From Lysobacter sp. (GTDB lineage: Bacteria; Pseudomonadota; Gammaproteobacteria; Xanthomonadales; Xanthomonadaceae): a stretch of DNA of 64,000 nucleotides. The stretch covers positions 1-64,000 of the forward strand of contig JAHCAU010000014.1 in NCBI GenBank assembly GCA_019634715.1, in the 5' to 3' direction. The translations under genes and the position numbers were made by a program. Numbering within the stretch: position 1 is the stretch's first letter; each line of letters opens with the position of its first letter. The notes below the pieces were generated by a model. That model searched no databases. It was given only the letters and a program-made list of their open reading frames with translations, and was not told the DNA's origin. Positions 27,801 to 36,228 of the stretch are shown piece after piece.

Positions 27801-28822
27801 GGAATGCGCAGGTGCGAGACGCTGAAGCCGCACAGGCCGGCCTTGGGCTTGCCGCCGCGGCCGGTCGCGCCTTCGTCGCGGATCTCGCCGCCGTTGCCGG
27901 TGGACGCACCGGGAAACGGCGAAATCGCGGTGGGATGGTTGTGGGTCTCGACCTTGATGCAGAACGCGCTGGGCGCTTCGGCTTCGGCGCGGTACTCGGC
28001 GGTGACCGGGTCGGGGCGGAAACGCTTCGCGGGATAGCCCGCGACCACCGCCGCGTTGTCGCTGTAGGCCGACAGGGTGTGGTCGGGCGTCTGCTGGTGG
28101 GTGTGCTTGATCATCCGGAACAGCGACTGAGGGCCGCCGTTGAGGAGCATCTCGCGGCCATCGATGGTCCAGCTGGCGTTGAAGATCTTGTGCCGGCAGT
28201 GCTCGGAGTTGGCCTGCGCGAACATCATCAGTTCGACGTCGTGCGGGTCGCGGCCCAGCTCGGCGTAGCGGGCGCGCAGGTACTCGATTTCGTCGTCGGC
28301 CAGGGCAAGGCCGAGGCGGGCGTTGGCCGATTCGAGGTCCGCCAGCGGGATCACTTCGAGCTCGCCGCGCGCCGGCACCGCGAACAGCGCCGAGGCGTCA
28401 TGGGCGTCGGCCAGCAGCGACTGGGTCATCGGGTCGTGCAGGATCTTCGCGACCGCAGCCTGGGCGGCGGCGTCGGACGGCCATCCGGCGACATCGATCC
28501 GGGTCCCGCGCTCCACGCGCTTCACCGGCTGCCCGGCGCCGTGCAGCAGCTCGCCGGCCTTGCTCGCCCAGGGCGAGATCGTGCCCAGTCGCGGCGCGAC
28601 GAAGCGCGAGACCGCACCGTCGGCCAGCGGCTCGCGATGGCCGTGCGCTTCGAGGATGCGCTGCAGGGTGTCGGCGTCGGGCGTGTGGCCCGGTTCGGGC
28701 TCGACCCAGTAGGTGAACCAGGCGCCGACGATGCGGAGACCGGGAACGATGGCCTGGAGGCGGGTTTCGAGACGGTCGCGGCGGAACGGCGATAGGGCCG
28801 GCAGGCCCTCGAGGACGATCAT
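24878..28822 (-). CDS. purL: Phosphoribosylformylglycinamidine synthase
   Basis: PurL makes FGAM from FGAR, glutamine and ATP in purine synthesis. The 1314-residue single-chain form has an N-terminal PurS-like region, two AIR-synthase-type ATP domains (HCRHKIFNASWTIDG, KVETHNHPTAISPFPGAST, GGGAASS), and a C-terminal class I glutaminase with the nucleophile in SLGVCNGCQMLS and the His/Glu pair in PHPERTPR. The start MIVLEGLPALSPFRRDRLE is the family start; upstream in-frame codons are not conserved-looking. Confidence 0.97.
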   Translation of the reverse strand: MIVLEGLPALSPFRRDRLETRLQAIVPGLRIVGAWFTYWVEPEPGHTPDADTLQRILEAHGHREPLADGAVSRFVAPRLGTISPWASKAGELLHGAGQPVKRVERGTRIDVAGWPSDAAAQAAVAKILHDPMTQSLLADAHDASALFAVPARGELEVIPLADLESANARLGLALADDEIEYLRARYAELGRDPHDVELMMFAQANSEHCRHKIFNASWTIDGREMLLNGGPQSLFRMIKHTHQQTPDHTLSAYSDNAAVVAGYPAKRFRPDPVTAEYRAEAEAPSAFCIKVETHNHPTAISPFPGASTGNGGEIRDEGATGRGGKPKAGLCGFSVSHLRIPTLPQPWETGRALNPRMAPALEIMLDGPIGAAAFNNEFGRPNLTGYFRSFELREGVEGDGVVRAYDKPIMLAGGLGAIDRPMVAKKTLSPGDAVIVLGGPAMLIGLGGGAASSVASGESAEDLDFASVQRDNPEMERRCQEVIDRCVALGERNPILWFHDVGAGGLSNAIPELLHDSGVGGVIDLGKVPTDDPSLSPMQLWCNESQERYVLGVPQDRLAEFAELCARERCPFAAVGVATAEERLVVGYGATVDARPHAPEGDARAAGVAGGMVIDLPMDVLFGKPPKMHRDTRRPAPTAWRALDGRAIDLREAGLRVLAHPTVAAKNFLITIGDRSVGGLTARDQLVGPWQMPVADCAITLAGFDTNAGEAMAVGERTPLALIDAAAAARMAVGEAITNLIAAPVPSLAQMKLSANWMAAAGHPGEDARLFDAVKAVGMALCPALDLSIPVGKDSLSMQAQWQQDGQAHKSVSPVSLIVSAFAPVEDARLQLTPLLSREADTELWLIGLGAGKQRLGGSILAQVYDGFGGRHGDDSVPDLDDPERLRGLYELMRDARERNLVRAYHDRSDGGAFAALAEMAFCSHLGLDITLDDWGNDALRTLFCEELGAIVQIAIEDRAEFADLVAQHGLIECAQRIARPTTAGAIRVHQDGDVVVEWRWEELFDAWWSVSHAMQRLRDNPESADEERAAVRRFDGPGLQPKLSFDAAEDVAAPFIATGKRPRVAILREQGVNGQIEMAAAFDRAGFAAIDVHMSDLISGRVTLDGFSGFAACGGFSYGDVLGAGRGWATSILERAALRDAFAAFFARPDTFSLGVCNGCQMLSQLKGIIPGAEHWPRFLRNRSEQFEARFGMLEVAASPSLFFQGMAGSRIPVAIAHGEGRATFDDDLDRNSVAMALRYVANDGGPATSYPANPNGSEHAIAGVTSRDGRATILMPHPERTPRTVNMSWAPADWPEASPWLRMFRNVRVAMG

Positions 28823-28970
28823 GTCCGAGCTGTAGGTGTTCGCGGGCCGCAGATTGTACCGGATGCGGTCGGCGCTGGCCGGTGCGGACGGCGGCGGCGC
28901 CATCCCCTGCCCTGTCGAGCCCGGGCCAGGCCTTCCCCGGGTTGCAGGGAAGGCGCCCGGCATGGATCGA

Positions 28971-29792
28971 TCAGGGCGCGCCGGCGACGCTGTCGCCCGC
29001 CGCATGTGCGGCCTTGCTCTGGGCTGCCAGCTTGTCCAGCGACTCCAGCATCTTGTCCGGCGGCAGGTAGCCCGGGAGCATCAGGCCGTCCTGGTTGATG
29101 ATCATCGGCGTGCCGGTCAAGCCCATGCGGCGGCCGGACTCGTACTGGTCGGCGACCGGGTTCTTGCAGGCCATCGGCGGCACCGGGCGGCCGGCCTTGG
29201 CGTCGGTGAGCGCCTTGCGACGGTCGCTGGAGCACCAGACCGACTGCATCGCGAGGCCATCCGGACTCTGCAGGCCCGAACGCGGGAACGCCAGGTATTC
29301 GATGGCGATGCCGCGCTTGTTGTACTCGGCGATGTCCTCGTGGAGCTTGCGGCAGAAGCCGCATTCGATGTCGGTGAAGATCGCGACGCGATGCTTCGCC
29401 GGCCCGACGGGTGCGAACACGATGCGGTCCGAAACCGGGATCTTCGCCATTTCCGCGCGACGGACCACGCTCAGGCCCAGCTGGCTGACATCTTCCTTCT
29501 TGTCGATGTCGAACAGCGCCCCCTGGATCAGGTAGCGGCCGTCGTTGCTGACGTAGAGGGCCTGGCCTTCGGTGATGACTTCGGTGAAGCCGGCGACAGC
29601 GGCGGGCGCGACCCGGTCCAGTTCGGCGTTCGGCGCAAGCTTGGCCAGCGCGGAACGGACCCGCTTCTCGACCTCGGCCGGCGACTTGGCGGCGGCGGTT
29701 GCCGCGACGGCCTTGTCGGCACCGGCGGGGGCGGTCTGCGCGCAGGCGGACAGGCTCAGGGCGCACAGCAGCGCGAAAAGCGGATATTTCAT
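28971..29792 (-). CDS. dsbC: Thiol:disulfide interchange protein DsbC, probably a lipoprotein
   Basis: DsbC isomerises wrong disulfides in the periplasm. The 273-residue precursor has a signal MKYPLFALLCALSLSAC with a lipobox (LSAC), then an Ala-rich linker, the dimerisation domain (about 45-125, EVITEGQALYVSNDGRYLIQ), and the thioredoxin fold with the CGFC active site in FTDIECGFCRKLH and the cis-Pro loop TGTPMIINQDG. The family is usually soluble; a lipid anchor here is inferred from the signal. Confidence 0.94.
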   Translation of the reverse strand: MKYPLFALLCALSLSACAQTAPAGADKAVAATAAAKSPAEVEKRVRSALAKLAPNAELDRVAPAAVAGFTEVITEGQALYVSNDGRYLIQGALFDIDKKEDVSQLGLSVVRRAEMAKIPVSDRIVFAPVGPAKHRVAIFTDIECGFCRKLHEDIAEYNKRGIAIEYLAFPRSGLQSPDGLAMQSVWCSSDRRKALTDAKAGRPVPPMACKNPVADQYESGRRMGLTGTPMIINQDGLMLPGYLPPDKMLESLDKLAAQSKAAHAAGDSVAGAP

Positions 29793-29972
29793 GCGGGCGG
29801 GTTCCATCGTCTTTAGAGGGTTTCTGGGCATGCGGACCGTCCTGGCCCGGGAAAGTTCTCGGATTGTCGCACGCAGCCGCGGGGGGCGGAGGTCGCCCGG
29901 TGTGACGCCGATTGCAGCATGCGGCAGCGCGCGCAGGCCAGCGGGCACGGCCCGGCCGGCTCTGGCGCCGGC

Positions 29973-30941
29973 TCAGCCCCGGGGGTGATGCCGGGCATGC
30001 AGGCGCTTGAGCTGCTCCCGCGCGACCAGGGTGTAGATCTGCGTGGTCGACAGGCTGGCATGGCCCAGCAGCATCTGCAGCGCACGCAGGTCCGCGCCGT
30101 GGTTCAGCAGGTGGGTGGCGAAACTGTGCCGCAGGCCGTGGGGGCTGATCCGGGACGGGTCGATCCCCGCGGCACCGGCATGCCGCTTCACCAGCGACCA
30201 GAACGCCTGGCGGCTGGGGGGTTCCGCGCCGGCATCGAGAAACAGGGCGGCCGGGGCGCGGCGCCCGGCCAGCGCCGGCCGCGACTCGGCCAGGTAGCGC
30301 TGCAGCCAGTGCTGCGCCTCCTCGCCCAGCGGCACCAGCCGGTCCTTGCCGCCCTTGCCGGTCACCCGCAGCACGCCCTGGCGCAGGTTCACCGCCGTCG
30401 CCGGCAGGCCGACCAGTTCGCTCACGCGCAGGCCGGCGGCGTACATCAGCTCCAGCATCGCGCGGTCACGCAGGCCGATGGGGTTGGACACATCGGGCGC
30501 ACCCAGCAGTGCCTCGATCTCCCGCTCGCCCAGCGCCTTGGGCAGCGAACGCGGCAGCTTCGGCGGATCGAGCAGCGCGGTCGGGTCGTCCGCGCGCTGG
30601 CCGCGCCGCACGCGCAGGGCGAAGAACGCGCGCAGCGTCGACAGCAGCCGCGCGTTGCTGCGCGGCGAATAGCCTTGCCGCGTGCGCCAGGCGAAGTAGT
30701 CGAACAGCGCCGGGCGATCCGCGCCCGCCAGCCCGCCGCCCGCGCCGTCGCGCCAGCGCGCGAAGCCTTCCAGGTCGCGGCGATAGCTGGCCTGGGTCTG
30801 CTTGGCCAGGCCGGCCTCGGCCCAGATCGCCTCGATGAAGTCGTGGATCGCGGCGGCGTCGGGATCGCGCAGCGGCGGCAGCGCCTGCGCGCGCATGCGG
30901 CGCTCGGCGGGCGTGGTCGCGGACGAAGAAGGCGTGGTCAT
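29973..30941 (-). CDS. xerD: Site-specific tyrosine recombinase XerD
   Basis: XerD resolves chromosome dimers with XerC at dif. The 322-residue protein has an N-terminal SAM-like core-binding domain (IHDFIEAIWAEAGLAKQTQA) and a catalytic domain with Arg in GLRVSELVGL, Lys in GKGGKDRLVPL, HxxR in ISPHGLRHSFATHLL, His in LLGHASLSTTQIYT and the nucleophile Tyr in IYTLV. The start MTTPSSSATTPAERRMRAQ adds an unconserved tail of about 25 residues compared with E. coli. Confidence 0.95.
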   Translation of the reverse strand: MTTPSSSATTPAERRMRAQALPPLRDPDAAAIHDFIEAIWAEAGLAKQTQASYRRDLEGFARWRDGAGGGLAGADRPALFDYFAWRTRQGYSPRSNARLLSTLRAFFALRVRRGQRADDPTALLDPPKLPRSLPKALGEREIEALLGAPDVSNPIGLRDRAMLELMYAAGLRVSELVGLPATAVNLRQGVLRVTGKGGKDRLVPLGEEAQHWLQRYLAESRPALAGRRAPAALFLDAGAEPPSRQAFWSLVKRHAGAAGIDPSRISPHGLRHSFATHLLNHGADLRALQMLLGHASLSTTQIYTLVAREQLKRLHARHHPRG

Positions 30942-30985
30942 GGTCACAGCGTACCGCGAGCGGAATGGCGCCCGGGCAAATAGAC

Positions 30986-31130
30986 ACTGCACAAGCCCAT
31001 CCTGGGCTTGTGCAGTGGTCGCGAGTCCGAAGTGAATTCGGACTCGCTCCCGCGATTCAAGCACTTGCGTGCTTGAATCGCGGGCGGCACATCCGTGTGC
31101 CGCGGCAACACTGACTTGTTCAGCGTTGCC
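30986..31130. repeat. Five consecutive perfect or near-perfect hairpins
   Basis: Stems in order are 14 bp (30986-31016), 11 bp (31021-31047), 16 bp (31049-31084), 8 bp (31084-31103) and 11 bp with one mismatch (31104-31130), each with a 3-5 base loop and almost no spacer. The five differ in sequence. The block fills the divergent spacer between xerD and the RDD gene, ending 13 bases before the RDD start, so it would be in that gene's leader. Confidence 0.9.
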
Positions 31131-31143
31131 TTATCCTGTCGCG

Positions 31144-31614
31144 ATGACCGGAACCACCGATACTCCTGCCCCGCCTCGTCCCAAGCCGCTTCTCCTGCTG
31201 CGCCTGCTCACCCTGTTCTACGACCTGTGGCCGATGCTCGCGGTATGGATGCTGATCTCGGCGCTGTTCAACGCCGGCTACTACCTCGCGGGCCACGGCG
31301 AACGCGAGATCCTCGAAACCGGCAGCCCGCTCGGCGTGCTGCTCTGGCTGTGCTGCCTGCTCGCCACCGGCGCCTACGCCGTCGCCAGCTGGGCGCGCGG
31401 CGGCCAGACCCTCGGCATGCGCCCCTGGCGACTGCGCGTCACCGGCATCGACGGCGCCACGCCCACCCGCACGCAGCTGCTCCGCCGCTTCCTCGTCGGC
31501 ATCCCCTCGCTGCTGCTCGGCGGCATGGGCTTCTGGTGGGCCTGGATCGACCGCGACCGCCTGACCTGGCACGACCGCGCCAGCGGGACGCGGATGGTGC
31601 GGGTGGAGAAATAG
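31144..31614 (+). CDS. RDD family membrane protein
   Basis: The 156-residue protein has three predicted membrane segments (LLTLFYDLWPMLAVWMLISA, LGVLLWLCCLLATGAYAVAS, FLVGIPSLLLGGMGFWWAW). The family's Arg-Asp-Asp motif is not canonical: the first segment has LLTLFYD and the C-terminal part has WIDRDRLTWHDRASGTRMV, which is the usual RDD ending. GQTLGMRPWRLRVTGIDG is the conserved cytoplasmic loop. Function is unknown; some relatives aid ion exchange. The start is preceded by the five-hairpin block. Confidence 0.87.
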   Translation: MTGTTDTPAPPRPKPLLLLRLLTLFYDLWPMLAVWMLISALFNAGYYLAGHGEREILETGSPLGVLLWLCCLLATGAYAVASWARGGQTLGMRPWRLRVTGIDGATPTRTQLLRRFLVGIPSLLLGGMGFWWAWIDRDRLTWHDRASGTRMVRVEK

Positions 31615-31652
31615 GCGCGCTTCATCCGATGCCGGATCACGCAGGAGAACTC

Positions 31653-31725
31653 GTCATCCTCGCGCAAGCGAGGACCCTGCCATCAGTGACCACCACGCGT
31701 GGCTCCTCGCTTGCGCGAGGATGAC
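31653..31725. repeat. REP pair with 21-bp perfect arms (copy 2)
   Basis: Arms at 31653-31673 and 31705-31725 are exactly complementary and identical to those of the element at 19050-19121, around a different 31-base centre. It lies between the convergent RDD and lptG genes. Confidence 0.88.
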
Positions 31726-31747
31726 CATTGCGTTGCTTCAGCCGGAC

Positions 31748-32860
31748 TTACCCGCTCCGCCGCTTGAACAGCCACACCGAGAATCCGACCATCGCCAGCG
31801 CCGGGATCAGGTAGGCGATGCGGTAGTCGAACTTGAACACGCCGGCGAGGCGGACGAACTGGGTCTGCACCAGCCAGAAGCCCAGCGAGAAGACGATGCC
31901 CATGAACAGGCGCTTGCCCAGGCCGCCGCTGCGCAGCGAACCGAAGGCGAACGGAATCGCCAGCAGGCACAGCACCAGCACGTTGACCGGGTAGAACCAG
32001 CGACCCCAGTAATGCTCCTGGAATTCGCCGGAATCGAGGTCGTTGCGCTTGCGGTACTCGATGCCGTCCTTGAGCGCCGCGGCGGTCATGTAGCGCGGAC
32101 GCCAGATGTTGCGGGTGTTCGCGGCCAGCGCTGCGGCGTCGAGCTTCGAGGCCCAGCGTTCCTCCTTCGCGGTGGTGCGCGTCGCGGACTTCTCGTCGAA
32201 GCGGGTGCGCACCACGTCGCGCAGGATCCATTCGCCGGCGTGGTGCTCGGCGACGCCGGCGCGGGTGATCGAGGCGAGCCGGCCGTCCTTCGCCAGCTCG
32301 AACAGGCGCACGTCGTTGAGCTGCAGCCACTGCCGGCCGTTCTCGCTGCGCTCCAGGCCGGTCTGCGCGTTGAGGAAGACGTCGCCCTCGCGCGCCCAGA
32401 GGCCGGAGTACTGGGCGATGATCACGTCCTTCGACTTGGCCGACGCCTTGAGCGTGTCGGCGCGACGCTGCGCCCACGGCGCCAGCGTCTCGGCGTTGGC
32501 CACCATCAGCCCGGTCAGGACCGTCAGCGACAGGATCACCGACAGGCTGATGCGTCGGCGGGACAGGCCCAGCGCGCGCAGCACGGTCAGCTCGGAACTG
32601 GCCGACAGCTGGCCGAGGCCGATCACCGCGCCGATCACCGCCGCGTACGGGAACAGCATGTAGGCGCGGCGCGGCAGGGTGAAGGCGACATTGGTCAGCG
32701 CGGCCATCATGTCGTAGTTGCCGTTGCCGACATCGCTGATCTCGGTCATCAGGCCGCCGATCAGCGCGTCCAGGCCGACCAGCACCGCCCAGGCCAGCAG
32801 CACCGAGCCGAGCACGACGCGGCCGATGTAGAGGTCGTGCAGTTTCGGGAAAGGCTTCAT
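31748..32860 (-). CDS. lptG: LPS export ABC transporter permease LptG
   Basis: LptG with LptF and LptB extracts lipopolysaccharide from the inner membrane and passes it to LptC. The 370-residue protein has the YjgP/YjgQ layout: a membrane segment near residue 12-35 (LYIGRVVLGSVLLAWAVLVG), two further N-terminal helices, a periplasmic beta-jellyroll (about 125-265), and three C-terminal helices ending FSVWLFKRRSG. The start overlaps the lptF stop by 4 bases (ATGA), the usual operon arrangement. The REP pair lies just after its stop. Confidence 0.95.
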   Translation of the reverse strand: MKPFPKLHDLYIGRVVLGSVLLAWAVLVGLDALIGGLMTEISDVGNGNYDMMAALTNVAFTLPRRAYMLFPYAAVIGAVIGLGQLSASSELTVLRALGLSRRRISLSVILSLTVLTGLMVANAETLAPWAQRRADTLKASAKSKDVIIAQYSGLWAREGDVFLNAQTGLERSENGRQWLQLNDVRLFELAKDGRLASITRAGVAEHHAGEWILRDVVRTRFDEKSATRTTAKEERWASKLDAAALAANTRNIWRPRYMTAAALKDGIEYRKRNDLDSGEFQEHYWGRWFYPVNVLVLCLLAIPFAFGSLRSGGLGKRLFMGIVFSLGFWLVQTQFVRLAGVFKFDYRIAYLIPALAMVGFSVWLFKRRSG

Positions 32861-33957
32861 GCGCGTGCCCCGCGACGCGCCACGCGCGGCCGGCGGATCG
32901 CGCCGTCATGCGCGTACATCCAGGCCGCCAGCGCCAGCAGCGGCACCAGCAGCCACCACAGGCCGAGTTGCGTGGGCATTCTGCCGGCTTCGATCCATTC
33001 GGTGCCCAGCATCATCAGCAGGCTGCCGAACAGGTAGATCAGGAAGCCGACCGCCAGGTTGCCGTAGCGGGCCTGGCGCGGCGCGCTGCGCGCCAGCGGC
33101 ACCGCGAGCAGGGCGAAGGCGAGGGTCAGCAGCGGCGGCGCAATGCGGGCATGGAGCTGTGCGGTCGCTTCCGGACTCGGATCGCCGATCAGCGTGGTCG
33201 TCGGCTGCAGCTGGATCGCATCGCTCTTGCGCCGCGGCGCGATGCTGTCGGGCAGGCGCACCTCGTTCCCGGCGTAGCGCATCAGGCGGTAGTCGCGGCC
33301 GTCGCCCATCGGACCCTCGACCTCGAAGCCCTGCTCCAGCTTCAGATAGCGGTCGCGCTCGTTGTGGACCGACAGCACGCCGGTCTGCGAGGTGGTGACG
33401 TGGAAGCGGTCGTCCTTCTGGCGATGGACGAAGACCTTCTGCAACTGGCGGTTGTCGTCGGTCATGCCGCCGACGTAGATCACGCCGCCACCGCCGGGCA
33501 ACTCGGTGAAACGCCCCGGCTCCATGCCGGCGATCAGCAGGTTGCGGCTGGCGTTCTCGATCATCCGCGCCGAGGTCCGGTCGGCCCAGGGACCCAGCCA
33601 CAGCGAGCACAGCGCCACGACGGCCACCACAGGCAGGGCCATCCAGGCCAGGGGGCGGAGCATCCGGCCCGGACCGACCCCGATCGAGACCAGCACCGGC
33701 ATCTCGGCGTCGCGGTACAGCCGGCCCACGGCCAGCATCAGCCCCAGCATCACCGCCAGGGGCAGGATCATCGGCAGCCACTTGAGGAAGACCAGGCCCA
33801 GCTGGGCCAGCAGCATCGCCGCCGGCACCTTGCCCCGGGCCACGTCCTGCAGGACGTCGGCGAAGGCCCCACCCACCAGCACGATCAGGACCACCACCAG
33901 GACGGCGAAGGTGCTCTGCGCGAATTCGCGGATGAGGTAACGATCGAGCTTGAGCAT
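32857..33957 (-). CDS. lptF: LPS export ABC transporter permease LptF
   Basis: The 366-residue partner of LptG starts MLKLDRYLIREFAQSTFAVL. It has membrane helices at about 12-33, 55-80 and 100-122, a periplasmic domain with the ARMIENASRNLLIAGMEPGR region, and three C-terminal helices (LLTLAFALLAVPLA, LAVGFLIYLFGSLLMMLG, LWWLLVPLLALAAWMY). It is divergent from pepA, with 285 bases between them. The two-gene order lptF-lptG matches other gammaproteobacteria; lptB lies elsewhere. Confidence 0.95.
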   Translation of the reverse strand: MLKLDRYLIREFAQSTFAVLVVVLIVLVGGAFADVLQDVARGKVPAAMLLAQLGLVFLKWLPMILPLAVMLGLMLAVGRLYRDAEMPVLVSIGVGPGRMLRPLAWMALPVVAVVALCSLWLGPWADRTSARMIENASRNLLIAGMEPGRFTELPGGGGVIYVGGMTDDNRQLQKVFVHRQKDDRFHVTTSQTGVLSVHNERDRYLKLEQGFEVEGPMGDGRDYRLMRYAGNEVRLPDSIAPRRKSDAIQLQPTTTLIGDPSPEATAQLHARIAPPLLTLAFALLAVPLARSAPRQARYGNLAVGFLIYLFGSLLMMLGTEWIEAGRMPTQLGLWWLLVPLLALAAWMYAHDGAIRRPRVARRGARA

Positions 33958-34242
33958 CAGGCGGGGCGGGGTCCGGGGCCGGGCATCCCGCCCGGGCTTT
34001 GCTTTAAACTTCAAGGTTCTGCGTGTTCGCGGCGCCTGCCCGGCGCCGGATCCGGCACGGGCAGTCCCGTCCGGCACCGTTTTCCGGGCCCGCAGGGCGT
34101 CGGGGGATTGTACGGAATGCCGTGATCGGAAAGGCGCCGGAGCTGAACGCCGTCGTCCCGGCCGGTTCAGGCACCCGTCGCCACCCGCCCGCGCCGCCGC
34201 TCCGCGCCACGCTCCTCCTCCCGCTCGTACGGAACCCGACCG
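33958..34242. other. Divergent spacer lptF/pepA
   Basis: The spacer holds an AT-richer patch (TTTGCTTTAAACTTCAAGG, about 33996-34017) that could carry the promoters of both divergent genes; no clear -35/-10 pair stands out. No repeat or RNA gene seen. Confidence 0.4.
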
Positions 34243-35733
34243 ATGGCCCTCGATTTCGCCCTCCACACCGCCCCGGCCGCCGAGGCCGCCACCCTCGCCA
34301 GCGATTGCATCGTGGTCGGCGCCTTCGCCGACAAGACCCTGACCGCCAGCGGCCAGGCCCTCGACGCCGCCAGCGGTGGCCGCATCGCCGCCCTCATCGC
34401 CCGGGGCGACGTGTCCGGCAAGACCGGCAAGACCGCCCTGCTCCACGACCTGCCCGGCGTCGCCGCGCCGCGCGTGCTGGTGGTCGGCCTGGGCGACGCC
34501 GCCAAGTTCGGCGTGCCGCAGTACATCAAGGCCGCCAGCGACGCCGCCCGCGCGCTGAAGGACGGCGCCGCGACCAACGCCACGTTCACGATCAGCGAAG
34601 TCGCCGTGACCGGCCGCGATGCCGCCTGGAACATCCGCCAGGCCGTGATCGCCTTCGGCCATGCGCTGTACCGCTACCACGCCACGCTGGGCGAGAAGAA
34701 CAAGGACAAGGGCAAGAGCGCGCTGGTCGCCGTGTCGGTGGCCGGCAGCGACGCCACCGCGCTGGCGCAGGGCGCCGCCATCGCCGCTGGCGTCGAGGTC
34801 ACCCGCGAACTGGGCAACCTGCCGCCGAACATCTGCAACCCGACCTACCTGGCCGAGCAGGCGACGGCCTTCGCCGCGCAGCACGACAAGGCCGCGTGCG
34901 AGGTGCTCGACCGCGAACAGATGACCGCACTGGGCATGGGTTCGCTGCTCGCCGTGTCGCGCGGCTCGGCCAATCCGCCCAAGCTCATCGTGCTGAAGTG
35001 GAGCAATGGTGGCGACGCCAGGCCCTTCGTGCTGGTCGGCAAGGGCATCACCTTCGACACCGGCGGCATCAACCTCAAGACCCAGGGCGGCATCGAGGAG
35101 ATGAAGTACGACATGTGCGGCGCCGCCACGGTGATCGGCACCTTCGTCGCCGCGGTGAAGATGGGCCTGCCGATCAACCTGGTCACCATCGTCCCGGCCG
35201 TCGAGAACATGCCCGACGCCGACAGCTACCGCCCGTCCGACGTGCTGACCAGCATGTCCGGCAAGACCATCGAAGTCGGCAACACCGACGCCGAAGGCCG
35301 CCTCATCCTGTGCGACGCGCTCACCTACGCCGAGCGCTTCGAGCCGCAGGCGCTGGTCGACGTGGCCACGCTCACCGGCGCCTGCATCATCGCGCTCGGC
35401 AAGTACGCCGCCGGCCTGATGAGCAAGCACGACGATCTCGCCGGCGAACTGCTGCAGGCCGGCGAGCAGGTCTTCGACCGCGCCTGGCGCCTGCCGCTGT
35501 GGGACGAATACCAGACCCAGCTCAATTCCGCCTTCGCCGACGTGTACAACATCGGCGGCCGCAACGCCGGCGCGATCACCGCCGGCTGCTTCCTTTCCCG
35601 CTTCGCCGAAGGCCAGCGCTGGGCGCACCTGGACATCGCCGGTGTCGCCAACGACGACGGCAAGATGGGCATGGCCACCGGCCGCCCGGTCGGCCTGCTG
35701 ACGCAGTGGCTGCTGGACCGGGCGCAGGGCTGA
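34243..35733 (+). CDS. pepA: Leucyl aminopeptidase (cytosol aminopeptidase, PepA)
   Basis: PepA is a hexameric di-metal aminopeptidase of family M17, and in E. coli also assists XerCD recombination at cer sites. The 496-residue protein has the signature NTDAEGRLILCDAL, metal-ligand Lys and Asp in VGKGITFDTGGINLK, MKYDMCGAATV, and the ending MATGRPVGLLTQWLL. N-terminal regulatory domain about 1-160. xerD is 3.3 kb away, a possible functional link. holC follows after 7 bases. Confidence 0.96.
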   Translation: MALDFALHTAPAAEAATLASDCIVVGAFADKTLTASGQALDAASGGRIAALIARGDVSGKTGKTALLHDLPGVAAPRVLVVGLGDAAKFGVPQYIKAASDAARALKDGAATNATFTISEVAVTGRDAAWNIRQAVIAFGHALYRYHATLGEKNKDKGKSALVAVSVAGSDATALAQGAAIAAGVEVTRELGNLPPNICNPTYLAEQATAFAAQHDKAACEVLDREQMTALGMGSLLAVSRGSANPPKLIVLKWSNGGDARPFVLVGKGITFDTGGINLKTQGGIEEMKYDMCGAATVIGTFVAAVKMGLPINLVTIVPAVENMPDADSYRPSDVLTSMSGKTIEVGNTDAEGRLILCDALTYAERFEPQALVDVATLTGACIIALGKYAAGLMSKHDDLAGELLQAGEQVFDRAWRLPLWDEYQTQLNSAFADVYNIGGRNAGAITAGCFLSRFAEGQRWAHLDIAGVANDDGKMGMATGRPVGLLTQWLLDRAQG

Positions 35734-35740
35734 CCGCTTC

Positions 35741-36166
35741 GTGGCCCGCGCCGATTTCTACCTGATCCAGAAACCGCGGTTCCGCGAGGAACCGCTGCGC
35801 CTGGTGTGCGAACTCGCGCGCAAGGCCTACGACGCGAACCTGTGGACGCTGGTGCTGGCGCGCGACGCCGTGCAGGCCGAGGCGCTGGACGACCTGCTGT
35901 GGGCCTTCGACGAGAACGCCTACATCCCGCACCAGATCGCCGGCACCGACGACGAGGACGAACTCGCGCCGGTGCTGATCGCGTCGCCCGACGCCGACGT
36001 GCCGCTGCGCGCGCTGGTGATCAACCTGCGCGATGCGCCGGTCGACGGCAGCTTCGAGCGCGTGCTGGAAGTGGTGCCCGCCGACGAATCGGCGCGCGGC
36101 CCGCTGCGCGAGCGCTGGAAGCAGTACCAGGCCCGCGGACTCGAGCTCAAGAAATACGACATGTGA
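35741..36166 (+). CDS. holC: DNA polymerase III subunit chi
   Basis: Chi bridges the clamp loader and single-strand-binding protein. The 141-residue protein starts at GTG (MARADFYLIQKPRF) and carries the family blocks VCELARKAYDANLWTLVLAR, LLWAFDENAYIPHQIAG, PVLIASPDADVPLRALVINL and RWKQYQARGLELKKYDM. The order pepA-holC-valS is the same as in E. coli. Its partner psi (HolD) may be the gene at 39840. Confidence 0.94.
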   Translation: MARADFYLIQKPRFREEPLRLVCELARKAYDANLWTLVLARDAVQAEALDDLLWAFDENAYIPHQIAGTDDEDELAPVLIASPDADVPLRALVINLRDAPVDGSFERVLEVVPADESARGPLRERWKQYQARGLELKKYDM

Positions 36167-36228
36167 TCTCGCCCGTCATCCCGCGCCGCATCCGGGACGA
36201 CACCAACTCTTCAACGACACACGACACC

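Noticed and set aside
30986..31130. CRISPR-like array
   Set aside because: The five units are palindromes of different sequence without repeated direct units or spacers, so it is not a CRISPR.
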